Below, piece after piece: positions 54,665-63,429 of a DNA stretch of 64,000 bases. How positions within the stretch are numbered: the first letter of the stretch is position 1; the number at the start of each line of letters is the position of its first letter. The DNA is taken from the NCBI GenBank assembly GCA_005776885.1, contig SXOD01000009.1, positions 1 to 64,000 of the forward strand, given 5' to 3'. Source of the stretch: Planctomycetia bacterium. Its GTDB lineage: Bacteria > Planctomycetota > Phycisphaerae > Phycisphaerales > SM1A02. Both the position numbers and the translations under genes were made by a program. The notes below the pieces were generated by a model. That model saw nothing but the letters and a program-made list of their open reading frames with translations. It was not told the DNA's origin and ran no database searches.

Positions 54665-56139
54665 AGTGTGGCGCGATGATCATGACGACGCTTTCGCTCG
54701 GTGGCGCACTGATGGGGATTCCCGGCTGTGGCGACGATGGCGCGTCGACCGCCGCGCCGCAGCTTCAGGCGCCCGCCCAGGTCAGCGCGCACACTCCGGA
54801 CATCGTCCCCGGCCCCGTCGACCCTGCGGCGCTGGACCCAGCGGTTCGTGCGCACCTGGAAGGGTTGAAGTCGGCCGTCAGCGCGGACGCGACCAATGGC
54901 GCTTCATGGCTTGCCTATGCCGACGCCCTGCTCGCGCACAGCGAGCCAGCCGCTGCCGCCCTGGCCTACCAAGGCGCGATTGCCACTCTCGCACCCAGTG
55001 ATGAGTCGATGGAACGGGCGGAGTACCTGCACGCGGTGGCGTTGGATGAGTCGACGCAGAGCGCGGCAGCACTTCAGGCGCTCTCCTCACTGGCGACGCG
55101 ATCGAAGCAGCCTCATGTGCACTGGAGGCTGGCGCTCCTTCTGGCTTCGGATGGGCAGCTGGATGCGGCCCTGACCGCCGCCGGCCGCGCCGTCGCGCTG
55201 AACCCCCGCGACATGCAATCGCGCGCCGCGGTCGCCCAAGTGGCCAGCGAAGCGGGAGATTGGGTGACTGCGGAAGAGGCCGCACGAGTCGGGCTGCGCA
55301 TGAACCCGCGCAACGGGCACCTTTATGGCCTTTTGGCCGCGGCGCTTCGCGCGCAAGGCAAGCCCGACGAAGCGGCTCGCTTCGTGGGTGTGGGTCGATT
55401 CACCCGCGCGGACTGGCTTGACCCGTGGCTGCGCGACCTGCGCAACCTTCGACTGGGTGAAGCCGCGGCGCAGGATCGGTTCTACGCCGCGCTTGGAGCT
55501 GGGCGACTGGAAGAGGCGCGCGCCGCCCTCACTGCCGTTGAGGCGTCACCCGCCGCAGCACCTTCGCGGATCGCGCTCATGCGGGCGCAGGTCGCCGTTG
55601 CTGCCGGCGATGTGGTGTTGGCCGCGGCCGCTGTCGATTCCGCAGCGGAGCTGGGGGCGACCTCCTGCGAAGTGGCGCTCGTCCGCGCCAGCATCGACGC
55701 CAAGAAGGCGATCGGCCCTGCCGCGCTGGATGGCATCGTGCGAATGCTCAAGGCGTCTCCCTGCGATGGCGACAATGAGAGCGCCCGTCTGGAACTCATC
55801 GGCAACCTCAAGCTGGTGCAGCGGGAGTTCCCTGAAGGCGTGGACGCACTCCTCGCCGCCGACCGCGCGCGCCAGGCGGGCATCACGCCAACGCTGAAGC
55901 GTGCCGCGTCGACCTTGGAGAAGGAGAAGGAATACATGCAGGCCGCCCGGCTGGCGCACCGTTTCTACGAAGCCGAGCCGCTGAATCCAGAGGCATGCTT
56001 CCTGCTCACGGTCATCGCACTGCGGTCAGGCGACATCGAAGGCGCGCGGCGATGGGGTGCCGAGTTGGCGGCGCTGGACCCCAACAACCCGACCACAAAG
56101 CAGTTGCTCACGGACATCGAGGCCGCGGCGAGCAAGTGA
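54661..56139 (+). CDS. TPR-repeat lipoprotein-like protein
   Basis: MKCGAMIMTTLSLGGALMGIPGCGDDG lipobox; successive TPR-like repeats. Confidence 0.75.
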   Translation: MKCGAMIMTTLSLGGALMGIPGCGDDGASTAAPQLQAPAQVSAHTPDIVPGPVDPAALDPAVRAHLEGLKSAVSADATNGASWLAYADALLAHSEPAAAALAYQGAIATLAPSDESMERAEYLHAVALDESTQSAAALQALSSLATRSKQPHVHWRLALLLASDGQLDAALTAAGRAVALNPRDMQSRAAVAQVASEAGDWVTAEEAARVGLRMNPRNGHLYGLLAAALRAQGKPDEAARFVGVGRFTRADWLDPWLRDLRNLRLGEAAAQDRFYAALGAGRLEEARAALTAVEASPAAAPSRIALMRAQVAVAAGDVVLAAAAVDSAAELGATSCEVALVRASIDAKKAIGPAALDGIVRMLKASPCDGDNESARLELIGNLKLVQREFPEGVDALLAADRARQAGITPTLKRAASTLEKEKEYMQAARLAHRFYEAEPLNPEACFLLTVIALRSGDIEGARRWGAELAALDPNNPTTKQLLTDIEAAASK

Positions 56140-56157
56140 TGGTTCCCGCAGCGGCCA

Positions 56158-57945
56158 CTACTCCGGGATCGGCGTCGTCTGCACCTTCTCGCCACGCGAC
56201 ACATCCACGCCCCAGGTGAGCGCTGACTTGGCAGGACCGTCTTTCCCCGCGGCAGCGAGCGGCAGCACCCACTTGAGGATGCCCTGCTTCTTGGCCAGGT
56301 CGGCGTACTCGGCGTCGGTCGCGAGCGATGCGGAGGCGTCCACCAACTTCACCTTGATCTCGTCGTTGCGCGAGACGGGCATCCGGTCCCAGAGTTCCAG
56401 GGTCACCGGGTTGGCGCTGGCGTTCTGGAGATCGACCCGGTAGCGGATCTTTGTCTCCTTCGTGCCGCCAAAGAGGCCCGAAGTCTCGGTCTTGTTGCTG
56501 ACGACGGTTCGCTTGGCGGTGACATTGGGGTCAATGCCGAAGTAGACCTCGAACTCCGCGCCCGATGGCACTTCGACCATCGCCGTGGGGCCGATGAAGT
56601 CGCCGTCCAGGAAGATTCGGGCCTCGCCGGCGAGCAGGAGATAGCTGCTGGCGTTCTTGGCGTCGCCGCGCAGGTAGACGCCCTCCGCCACGACTGGCTG
56701 CGCCGCATGCACGAATGTCGGCTGGCAGTCGATCGTTGCAATGCGAGTCTTCTGGCTGGAGTCCCCGTCGCTTGGGACCGTGACGGCGCGCGGAAGCGCA
56801 AACGTCACGGCGGTGCCGCTGGAGTCCACGGCGGCGGCGCTGCTGGCGCGCCCGAGCGCCTTCTTGCGGATGGCGAGCGCCTTGGACTTCTCGGCCAGGT
56901 TGGGGTCACCGAAACTCCCCCCTTCACGGCCGGCACTCTTGTCCTCCATCTCCGCGGGCGCCATCGGTGCGGCGTCGAGGACCATCTCGGCGGCGACCAT
57001 CCCTCGCATCGGTGGCGGCGGGACATAGACATCCACGGAGACCGGCGTGACGACCGGCGGGTTGGCGGCGGTCGACGGCTGCGCCGTGGAGAGCGTCATC
57101 GCCACCTTGTCCCACGGTTCGCCCGTCGCCTGCACGATGACGGCGTCGTACTCCAGCGTGATGGCACCAGGCACGCGGTTGGCTCGAATGGCGTAGGTCG
57201 GAACCCATGAGGCATCGTTGACCAGATGCTCAAGCGACACGGAGACTTCTGCCTGCTCCAGGACCACGAGGCTCACCACGGCCAATCGCTCCACGAACTG
57301 GCCGCCGCCCATTGCGTTCATCTTGCGGCGAACTGCGGAGAGGGCTTCATTCGCCGCCTTGACATCCAGTTCATTCTGTTGGAGCTGCTGGAAGATCGTC
57401 CCGCGTGCCACGGCGACAAACTCCAGCTGCTTGGTGGCGGCCTCGATGTCGAACGCGGCCTTCCCGGCGTCGTCGGATTTCCCCTGCGCACTCTCGGCAA
57501 GCAATCGATCCAAGTACTTGCTGCCAAACTCGATGCCGGCGCGGGTGGAGTTGAGCCCACGGATCTTGGCCTCGATCCCGTCCGCCTCCTTCTCGAGCGC
57601 CTCCCACTCGGGACTCCCCACGCGAGAGGCCGACGGCACTTCCTTGAACTGGACATCGATCAGCCGGCCACCCGTCACCCGCGCTTGGAGCGAGTCCGGC
57701 TCGAGTGAGTCCGGCAGGCCGGCGAACTCGACTTGGTAGTAGTCGGGCGCAAGTGCCAAGTCAGCGGTGCGAGTCACCTGCGCGCGTCCCTGATAGAGCA
57801 CGACGGCGTCGACGGGCTCCGTCACGCGGTGGATGGATGGCTCACCCAAGTCGTCCTGGGCAAGCGCGGCTCCGGTCCACACGAGGACCGAGCTCAGGCA
57901 CAACCCGATGATGTCAGTGGAAGCGTGGAGCGTGATGTTTGACAT
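56158..57945 (-). CDS. MuiA-like/DUF4139 domain secreted protein
   Basis: VTEPVDAVVLYQGRAQVTRTADLALAPDYYQVEFAGLPDSLEPDSLQARVTGG; LVNDASWVPTYAIRAN; C-terminal VDLQNASANPVTLELWDRMPVSRNDEIKVKL. Confidence 0.84.
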   Translation of the reverse strand: MSNITLHASTDIIGLCLSSVLVWTGAALAQDDLGEPSIHRVTEPVDAVVLYQGRAQVTRTADLALAPDYYQVEFAGLPDSLEPDSLQARVTGGRLIDVQFKEVPSASRVGSPEWEALEKEADGIEAKIRGLNSTRAGIEFGSKYLDRLLAESAQGKSDDAGKAAFDIEAATKQLEFVAVARGTIFQQLQQNELDVKAANEALSAVRRKMNAMGGGQFVERLAVVSLVVLEQAEVSVSLEHLVNDASWVPTYAIRANRVPGAITLEYDAVIVQATGEPWDKVAMTLSTAQPSTAANPPVVTPVSVDVYVPPPPMRGMVAAEMVLDAAPMAPAEMEDKSAGREGGSFGDPNLAEKSKALAIRKKALGRASSAAAVDSSGTAVTFALPRAVTVPSDGDSSQKTRIATIDCQPTFVHAAQPVVAEGVYLRGDAKNASSYLLLAGEARIFLDGDFIGPTAMVEVPSGAEFEVYFGIDPNVTAKRTVVSNKTETSGLFGGTKETKIRYRVDLQNASANPVTLELWDRMPVSRNDEIKVKLVDASASLATDAEYADLAKKQGILKWVLPLAAAGKDGPAKSALTWGVDVSRGEKVQTTPIPE

Positions 57946-57987
57946 GGCGGGATGGTAGTCCTGCATCCTGCGGCGTACGCTCCATCC

Positions 57988-59943
57988 GTGTGCGGCATCG
58001 CAGGCCTCCTTGTCTCACCGGGTGCCCATCGCGAGTGGGAACCGCTGCTTTCCCGCATGGCGCGTGGGCTGGCGCACCGTGGGCCGGACGAGCAGCGCAC
58101 ATGGCACGATGCGGCAGTTGGGGTGGGATTCGCGTTTCGCCGGCTGCGGGTGGTGGACCTGAGCGAGGCCGCCGCGCAGCCGATGCATTCGCGGTCGGGT
58201 CGCTACACAATCGTCCTCAACGGCGAGATCTACAACTTTCGCGAGTGGCGAGATGAGTTGCTGCGCGCTGGAGCGCAGTTTCGCGGCCACGGCGATGTGG
58301 AGACATTCCTTGAGCTGATCGACCAGCGCGGTCTGGACGAGGCGCTCTCGCGGTGCGTCGGCATGTTCGGTTTCGCGTTGCTTGACCGGGAGCGCCGTGT
58401 CGTGTCGCTCGTCCGAGACCGTCTGGGAGTGAAGCCGCTGGCGTGGTCGCGACTGCGGGACGGCTCGATCGCCTTTGCCAGCGAACTGCGTGCGCTTTGC
58501 ACTCTGCCGGGATTTGACGACTCGCTGGACGATGCGTCGGTCACCGCGTTCCTGCGATTCGGCTGCATCCCAGCACCGCGGACGACCTACGCCGCCACGC
58601 ACAAGTTGATGCCGGGTGAGGTCGTTGATGTGTCGATGGGTGGCGAGGTGCAGGCACGTCGATGGTGGACGCCGCTCGCGGCTTTCTCGACGATCTCAAC
58701 GCCGCTTTCATTCAAGGATGCCGTGGACCGGGTGGATCACGCGCTCGCCGCGGCGACCAGGGACCGACTCCTGGCCGATGTCCCGCTGGGCGCGTGGCTC
58801 TCCGGCGGCGTTGACAGCCCACTGGTCTGCGCGATGGCCGCTGACCGCCTTGGCGCGCCGCTGCGCACCTTCACCGCGGCAATCGATGGCGGCGGGTACG
58901 ACGAATCGGCGCGCGCAATGGCGATCGCCTCCCACCTCGGGACGGAGCACACTTCGTTCACGGTGACCGGACTTGATGCGCTCTCGCTCGCGCGCGACCT
59001 CCCCTCGCTGCTGGACGAGCCCTTCGGCGATTCCAGCACCATTCCAACACTCTTGCTGGCTCGCGCCACTCGACCCCATGCGACCGTCGTGCTCTCCGGC
59101 GACGGCGGCGACGAACTCTTCGCAGGGTACGAGCGGCAGGCGTGGTACGCGCGACTCTCACGCTGGTGCGGATGGATGCCCCACGCTGCGCGCACGATGC
59201 TGGCCGCGATGGCGTCGGCGGGCTCTGTCCCCCCGCTCTCGTGGGCAGCGACACCATTCATGGGTCTTGTGCCGGGCGAGCGTCGAAGCAGCCGTGCAGG
59301 CGATCGACTGGCGATCCTGGCCGCCGCGCTGCGCCAGCCGCGGTGGGATCAGGTCCCGGTCATGCTGGCGCAGACCGCTCTCGACCCTGCTTCGCTCCTG
59401 ACGCAGCCACGGTCGTGGCATCCGGAGACAGCAGAGTTGCTGTCGCTCCGCTCAATAGCGCACCTCTCGCCGCTGCGCCGGGCGCTCCTGTGCGACCTCA
59501 CGCTTGGCCTCCCCAACGACCTCCTCACCAAGGTGGACTGGGCGTCGATGCAGTGTGGGCTGGAGGTTCGATCGCCGCTGCTGGACCATCGACTCTACGA
59601 GTTGTCCGCATCGCTCCAGCAGCAGGCGCTCCTGCACGGGGGCCAATCGAAGGCGATCCTCCGCCGCCTGCTCGGTCGAATCGTCCCACCCGCGCTCATC
59701 GACCCCCGCAAGCGCGGATTTGGCGTGCCCTTGGCGGCGTGGCTGCGCGGGGACCTGCGCCAGTGGATGGACGAGACGCTCGGCGATTCCAGCCTTCGAG
59801 CGGCGCCCATGCTCCGCGCCGAGGCCGTGCAGTCGCTCTGGCGTGCCCATCTCGACCGACGAACCGACGCTCACGCCACGCTCTGGAACGCGGCGGTCTT
59901 GGTGCGATGGCTGGCGGCGCAGGGACATTCGCGCTTGGATTGA
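57988..59943 (+). CDS. asnB: Asparagine synthetase (glutamine-hydrolysing)
   Basis: GTG start then CGIAGLLVSPGAH...RMARGLAHRGPDEQ; VPLGAWLSGGVDSPLVCAMAADRL; VDWASMQCGLEVRSPLLDHRLYEL. Confidence 0.92.
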   Translation: MCGIAGLLVSPGAHREWEPLLSRMARGLAHRGPDEQRTWHDAAVGVGFAFRRLRVVDLSEAAAQPMHSRSGRYTIVLNGEIYNFREWRDELLRAGAQFRGHGDVETFLELIDQRGLDEALSRCVGMFGFALLDRERRVVSLVRDRLGVKPLAWSRLRDGSIAFASELRALCTLPGFDDSLDDASVTAFLRFGCIPAPRTTYAATHKLMPGEVVDVSMGGEVQARRWWTPLAAFSTISTPLSFKDAVDRVDHALAAATRDRLLADVPLGAWLSGGVDSPLVCAMAADRLGAPLRTFTAAIDGGGYDESARAMAIASHLGTEHTSFTVTGLDALSLARDLPSLLDEPFGDSSTIPTLLLARATRPHATVVLSGDGGDELFAGYERQAWYARLSRWCGWMPHAARTMLAAMASAGSVPPLSWAATPFMGLVPGERRSSRAGDRLAILAAALRQPRWDQVPVMLAQTALDPASLLTQPRSWHPETAELLSLRSIAHLSPLRRALLCDLTLGLPNDLLTKVDWASMQCGLEVRSPLLDHRLYELSASLQQQALLHGGQSKAILRRLLGRIVPPALIDPRKRGFGVPLAAWLRGDLRQWMDETLGDSSLRAAPMLRAEAVQSLWRAHLDRRTDAHATLWNAAVLVRWLAAQGHSRLD

Positions 59944-59978
59944 TCGGATTCGACCAAAAAAACGTCGATTCTGATCAG
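59935..59978. repeat. Intergenic imperfect palindrome, family 2 copy B; overlaps the asnB stop codon
   Basis: TTGGATTGATCGGATTCGAC-CAAAAAAAC-GTCGATTCTGATCAG. Confidence 0.88.
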
Positions 59979-59983
59979 TTCAC

Positions 59984-60019
59984 GGGGGGCGACGGGGGGG
60001 ACCGGGGGGGGGAGGCGGG
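59984..60019 (+). other. G-tract cluster with G-quadruplex potential
   Basis: GGGGGG-CGAC-GGGGGGG-ACC-GGGGGGGGG-A-GG-C-GGG between convergent genes. Confidence 0.8.
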
Positions 60020-60021
60020 CC

Positions 60022-61602
60022 TCACCCCGTCCACGCCGCGAGCAGGATCGACAGGTCGCCGGCATCGACCAGGCCGCTGCCGTCGATGTCAGCCGCACCT
60101 GCAGCGCTGCCCGAGAGTCCCCACGCGCTCAGCAAGAGCGCCAGGTCCGAGCCGCTCACGGAGCCGTCGCCGTCGATGTCTCCCTGGACGCCGTTGTCCG
60201 GCGGGCCGAGCGAGCCGTCAGCGATTTGACGAGCCGCGTAGATGTCAGTCTCGCCGTCCCGCGAGTCCATCCAGACCCACACCACGCCGCCTTCGACGCT
60301 GAGTGCCTGCGGCCGGCTCTGTGAACCGGACGCGGAGCAGATCGGCATCGGCGTGGCCCCCCACTCCGAGTGGCCAGTGGCGTCGAACCGGAGGGAGCCC
60401 ATCGTGGAAGTGGTCGCCGTGGACCAGCTGAGCGCGCTGGCCACCGCCTGGCCGTCAAGCAGCGAGACGCGAGTCCAGAAGGTGTCGTAGGTCGCGGATG
60501 ACATTGGGTAGACCGCTACGCCGTTGGCGCCCCACAGGCGGGTGCCCGCAGCATCGAAGGCCTGAATCGCCGAGCCATTGCTGGTGCTCGGTGGCGGCAG
60601 TCCTTGGTCCCAGGTGACAAAGGTGCGGCCAGTCGCAGAGTCGAACACGACATCGGGCGCCGTGCGGTCGACGCCGGTGCTGGTGGATGTGACCGTCACG
60701 CCGTTCGTGCCCCAGAGGCGCGTCCCGTCCGCAGCGAGACGCTGAGCCTGGCACTGGAGCGGCGAACTGGTGTACCACGCAAAGATGGCACCGCCCGCAT
60801 CGTCGATCACAAAGCCGGGGAAGTTGCCAAACTGGAGGGACCCCGTCGAGAAGACCGGAAGCGTCACGGCGCCCCACGTGGCCGTCCCGTCCGCCGCGAA
60901 CTTCTGGGCTTTCAACGTCTTTGCCCCCGTGAAGGTGGTGTAGTGCACCACGCTCACGATCGTGCTGCCGTCGGAGCCGCCACTCTTGACGTCGCTGGCG
61001 ATCTGCGTGCCAGCGCCACCGATGGCGATGCGCGCGGGCCACGCCAACGATCCGTCGGCGTTGAGCCGATGCACGTACGAGGTTGCCGCCCCACCATTCC
61101 AGGCCACCACGATGTCGCCATCGCTGGCCACGCCCACCTTGGGCTGGTTCGCCGACTCCGTCGAGGGGCTCACCTGTACGCCATTGGCGCCGAAGGCCAT
61201 CGACCCGTCAGCGTTTACGGCCGCGACCGTGACTCGATCGCCGCCGAACCGCGGGTCCCGGAAGGCGAGGATCGCGCGCCCCTGAAGGTCCGCGGCCAGC
61301 CCGTAGTCCTGCGTGCTGGAGTAGCTGCGGTCGGCGACCAGGATGCCGTCCGCCGCCCACATCGCGTTGCCCATGGCGTCCATGCGCTGGAGGTAGACGT
61401 CGTACCCACCGGAACGGTTGTCAAACCACGAGATGTAGCACCCGCCCTGACCGTCCGGGACGATCTTGGGCTGGGCCTGTTCTCCGCTCGCGGTGCAGAT
61501 CCCGTTGTCGGAGGCCGCGTCCGTTGACCAGTCCGCGGAGGCCGAACCGATAATGGGGGTGACGACGAAGGCGAGAGCGATTGATGTCAATGACTTCTTC
61601 AT
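60022..61602 (-). CDS. Secreted repeat (propeller-like) protein with dockerin-like C-terminus
   Basis: MKKSLTSIALAFVVTPIIGSASADW; repeated WGANGV/DGxxxW units; DIDGDGSVSGSDLALLLSAWG...DIDGSGLVDAGDLSILLAAWTG. Confidence 0.8.
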   Translation of the reverse strand: MKKSLTSIALAFVVTPIIGSASADWSTDAASDNGICTASGEQAQPKIVPDGQGGCYISWFDNRSGGYDVYLQRMDAMGNAMWAADGILVADRSYSSTQDYGLAADLQGRAILAFRDPRFGGDRVTVAAVNADGSMAFGANGVQVSPSTESANQPKVGVASDGDIVVAWNGGAATSYVHRLNADGSLAWPARIAIGGAGTQIASDVKSGGSDGSTIVSVVHYTTFTGAKTLKAQKFAADGTATWGAVTLPVFSTGSLQFGNFPGFVIDDAGGAIFAWYTSSPLQCQAQRLAADGTRLWGTNGVTVTSTSTGVDRTAPDVVFDSATGRTFVTWDQGLPPPSTSNGSAIQAFDAAGTRLWGANGVAVYPMSSATYDTFWTRVSLLDGQAVASALSWSTATTSTMGSLRFDATGHSEWGATPMPICSASGSQSRPQALSVEGGVVWVWMDSRDGETDIYAARQIADGSLGPPDNGVQGDIDGDGSVSGSDLALLLSAWGLSGSAAGAADIDGSGLVDAGDLSILLAAWTG

Positions 61603-61675
61603 GGGAAAACCGATTGGCAAAGGTAGCTCCGACTGCCTTGATTGGCATGGAAACCGGAAGATTCCAAAGAAAGTC

Positions 61676-62911
61676 GTGTCTGTGGCTTTGATTCCGCGGG
61701 CCCCCGGCGGGTGGCGAAGCGCCTTCGCCTTTGCGTCCGCGCTGGGCTTTGTCTTCCTTCAGTTTGCCTTCCAGGGAGCCTTCGCGACGATGGCCCCCTC
61801 CATTGGGGACACCCTCGGCTTGGAGGGGGGCCAAGTCGCCGTGCTGGTCGCGATCTTCTTCGTGTCCTACGCCGCGGCCCAACTTCCCGTCGGCGTCCTT
61901 CTGGACCGTGTCGGGCCCCTGGTCGTCCTCCCCGCTGCGTGCCTGGCGATGGGTCTTGGTGCACATTGGCTGGCGGGATCGACCAGCTTCGGCGAGGCCT
62001 GTCTGTGGAGACTCTGGTTGGGGGTGGCCAGTGCATTCGCGTTCGCCGGCGCCGTGCTGCTGGCCGAACGCCGCATGCCGCAGCGATGGGTTCCGCTGTG
62101 TGTTGGCGTCGTTGATGCAGCGATGGGGGTCGGGAGCGCGCTTGGAGTCTGGCTCGGTTCGCGGACCCAGGACTGGCGGCCGATGGTCGACTCGTTCGCC
62201 TGGATCGCGGTGCCCGTGACAATCCTCATGTTCGTGGGTATCGGGCGGACCAGCGCGCGGGGCGTTGCATCGATCCAAGAGGCTCGGGAGACTTCGATCA
62301 CGGGGTCGATCCGGCAACTCCTTGGCAATCCTCGGATCAGGGCCCTGGCGATCACCTACTTCTGCTCCGCTGGCCTCATCTTTGGATTGGCTGGCTATTG
62401 GAATGTTCCGCTCCAGCTGGCGTACGGGAGGACCTCGGAACTGGCCGGATGGTTTGGCACAGCCTTCTTCCTCGGACTGGCCGTGGGCAGCCCGGTCTCA
62501 GGCGCGCTGGTTGGTCGATCCGTGCCGCCGCTTCGGCTGCTCGTCTGGGGTGCCGCGATCGGTGCCATGGCATGCGCAGTCATCGTCTATGTCCCTCGTG
62601 TGAACATCCTTGCGGTTCCGATTGGATTCTGGGGACTGCTTGGACTTTCCTTGGGGACCAGCATGCTCCTGTTCCCGCTGGCGGTCCGAGAGGGTGGTCC
62701 GGTCGCTGCCGCGACCGCCGTCACCCTGGTCAACACGGCGGGGCTGCTTGGAGGCGGACTCTTCCAGTTCGTGCCATCGATCATCATGCGGCTTGAGCCA
62801 TCGATGAGTGAACTCGCGGCGGTTCGATGGGCACTCAGCGTGCAGATGATTGGTGCGATCGTGGCATGGATCGTGTTGATTCGCTTGTCAAGATCGATGA
62901 AGCACGGTTAG
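61676..62911 (+). CDS. MFS transporter
   Basis: About twelve hydrophobic segments; FFVSYAAAQLPVGVLLDRVGPLVVLPAACLAMGLG; GTG start proposed. Confidence 0.82.
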   Translation: MSVALIPRAPGGWRSAFAFASALGFVFLQFAFQGAFATMAPSIGDTLGLEGGQVAVLVAIFFVSYAAAQLPVGVLLDRVGPLVVLPAACLAMGLGAHWLAGSTSFGEACLWRLWLGVASAFAFAGAVLLAERRMPQRWVPLCVGVVDAAMGVGSALGVWLGSRTQDWRPMVDSFAWIAVPVTILMFVGIGRTSARGVASIQEARETSITGSIRQLLGNPRIRALAITYFCSAGLIFGLAGYWNVPLQLAYGRTSELAGWFGTAFFLGLAVGSPVSGALVGRSVPPLRLLVWGAAIGAMACAVIVYVPRVNILAVPIGFWGLLGLSLGTSMLLFPLAVREGGPVAAATAVTLVNTAGLLGGGLFQFVPSIIMRLEPSMSELAAVRWALSVQMIGAIVAWIVLIRLSRSMKHG

Positions 62912-62928
62912 CATCTCGCCACTCCGAC

Positions 62929-63429
62929 ATGCCGCAGGTCATTCACGCCTCGCATGGCACGATGCTGATCTCCAGCCGTGCCTATGCCCCCAACGACATC
63001 ATCCTCTCCATCGATGTTGCCGTGGGCATCTCCCCCACACCAGATCGATACAGCGTCCAGATCGGCGTCGGCACGCATGTGTTGCCGCCGCGCGACCTGC
63101 CGCGCGATGCACCGCCGTACTGGCGCTACCTCAATCATGCCTGCAACCCCAGCGGTCGATGGGTGGGGCTGGAACTGCGGGCACGGAGAGCGATCGCGGA
63201 AGGCGATGAACTCACATTCAACTACCTCACGACCGAGTGGGAGATGAACGAACCCTTCCACTGCCGATGCGGCACCTGCGGTGGCCGTCGCATCGCTGGC
63301 TTCCGACACGCCACCGTGGAGGATCGACACTCGGTCGATGCCGAGCTGGCCTCGCACATCCGCGAACTGTGGGCGAAGCATGGCCTGACCCAACCGGCCC
63401 ATGCGACTGCTGCAGCACATCTTCGCTGA
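62929..63429 (+). CDS. SET-domain protein (lysine methyltransferase-like)
   Basis: [14 protein letters not shown]...[21 protein letters not shown]...[17 protein letters not shown]/post-SET motifs. Confidence 0.85.
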   Translation: MPQVIHASHGTMLISSRAYAPNDIILSIDVAVGISPTPDRYSVQIGVGTHVLPPRDLPRDAPPYWRYLNHACNPSGRWVGLELRARRAIAEGDELTFNYLTTEWEMNEPFHCRCGTCGGRRIAGFRHATVEDRHSVDAELASHIRELWAKHGLTQPAHATAAAHLR

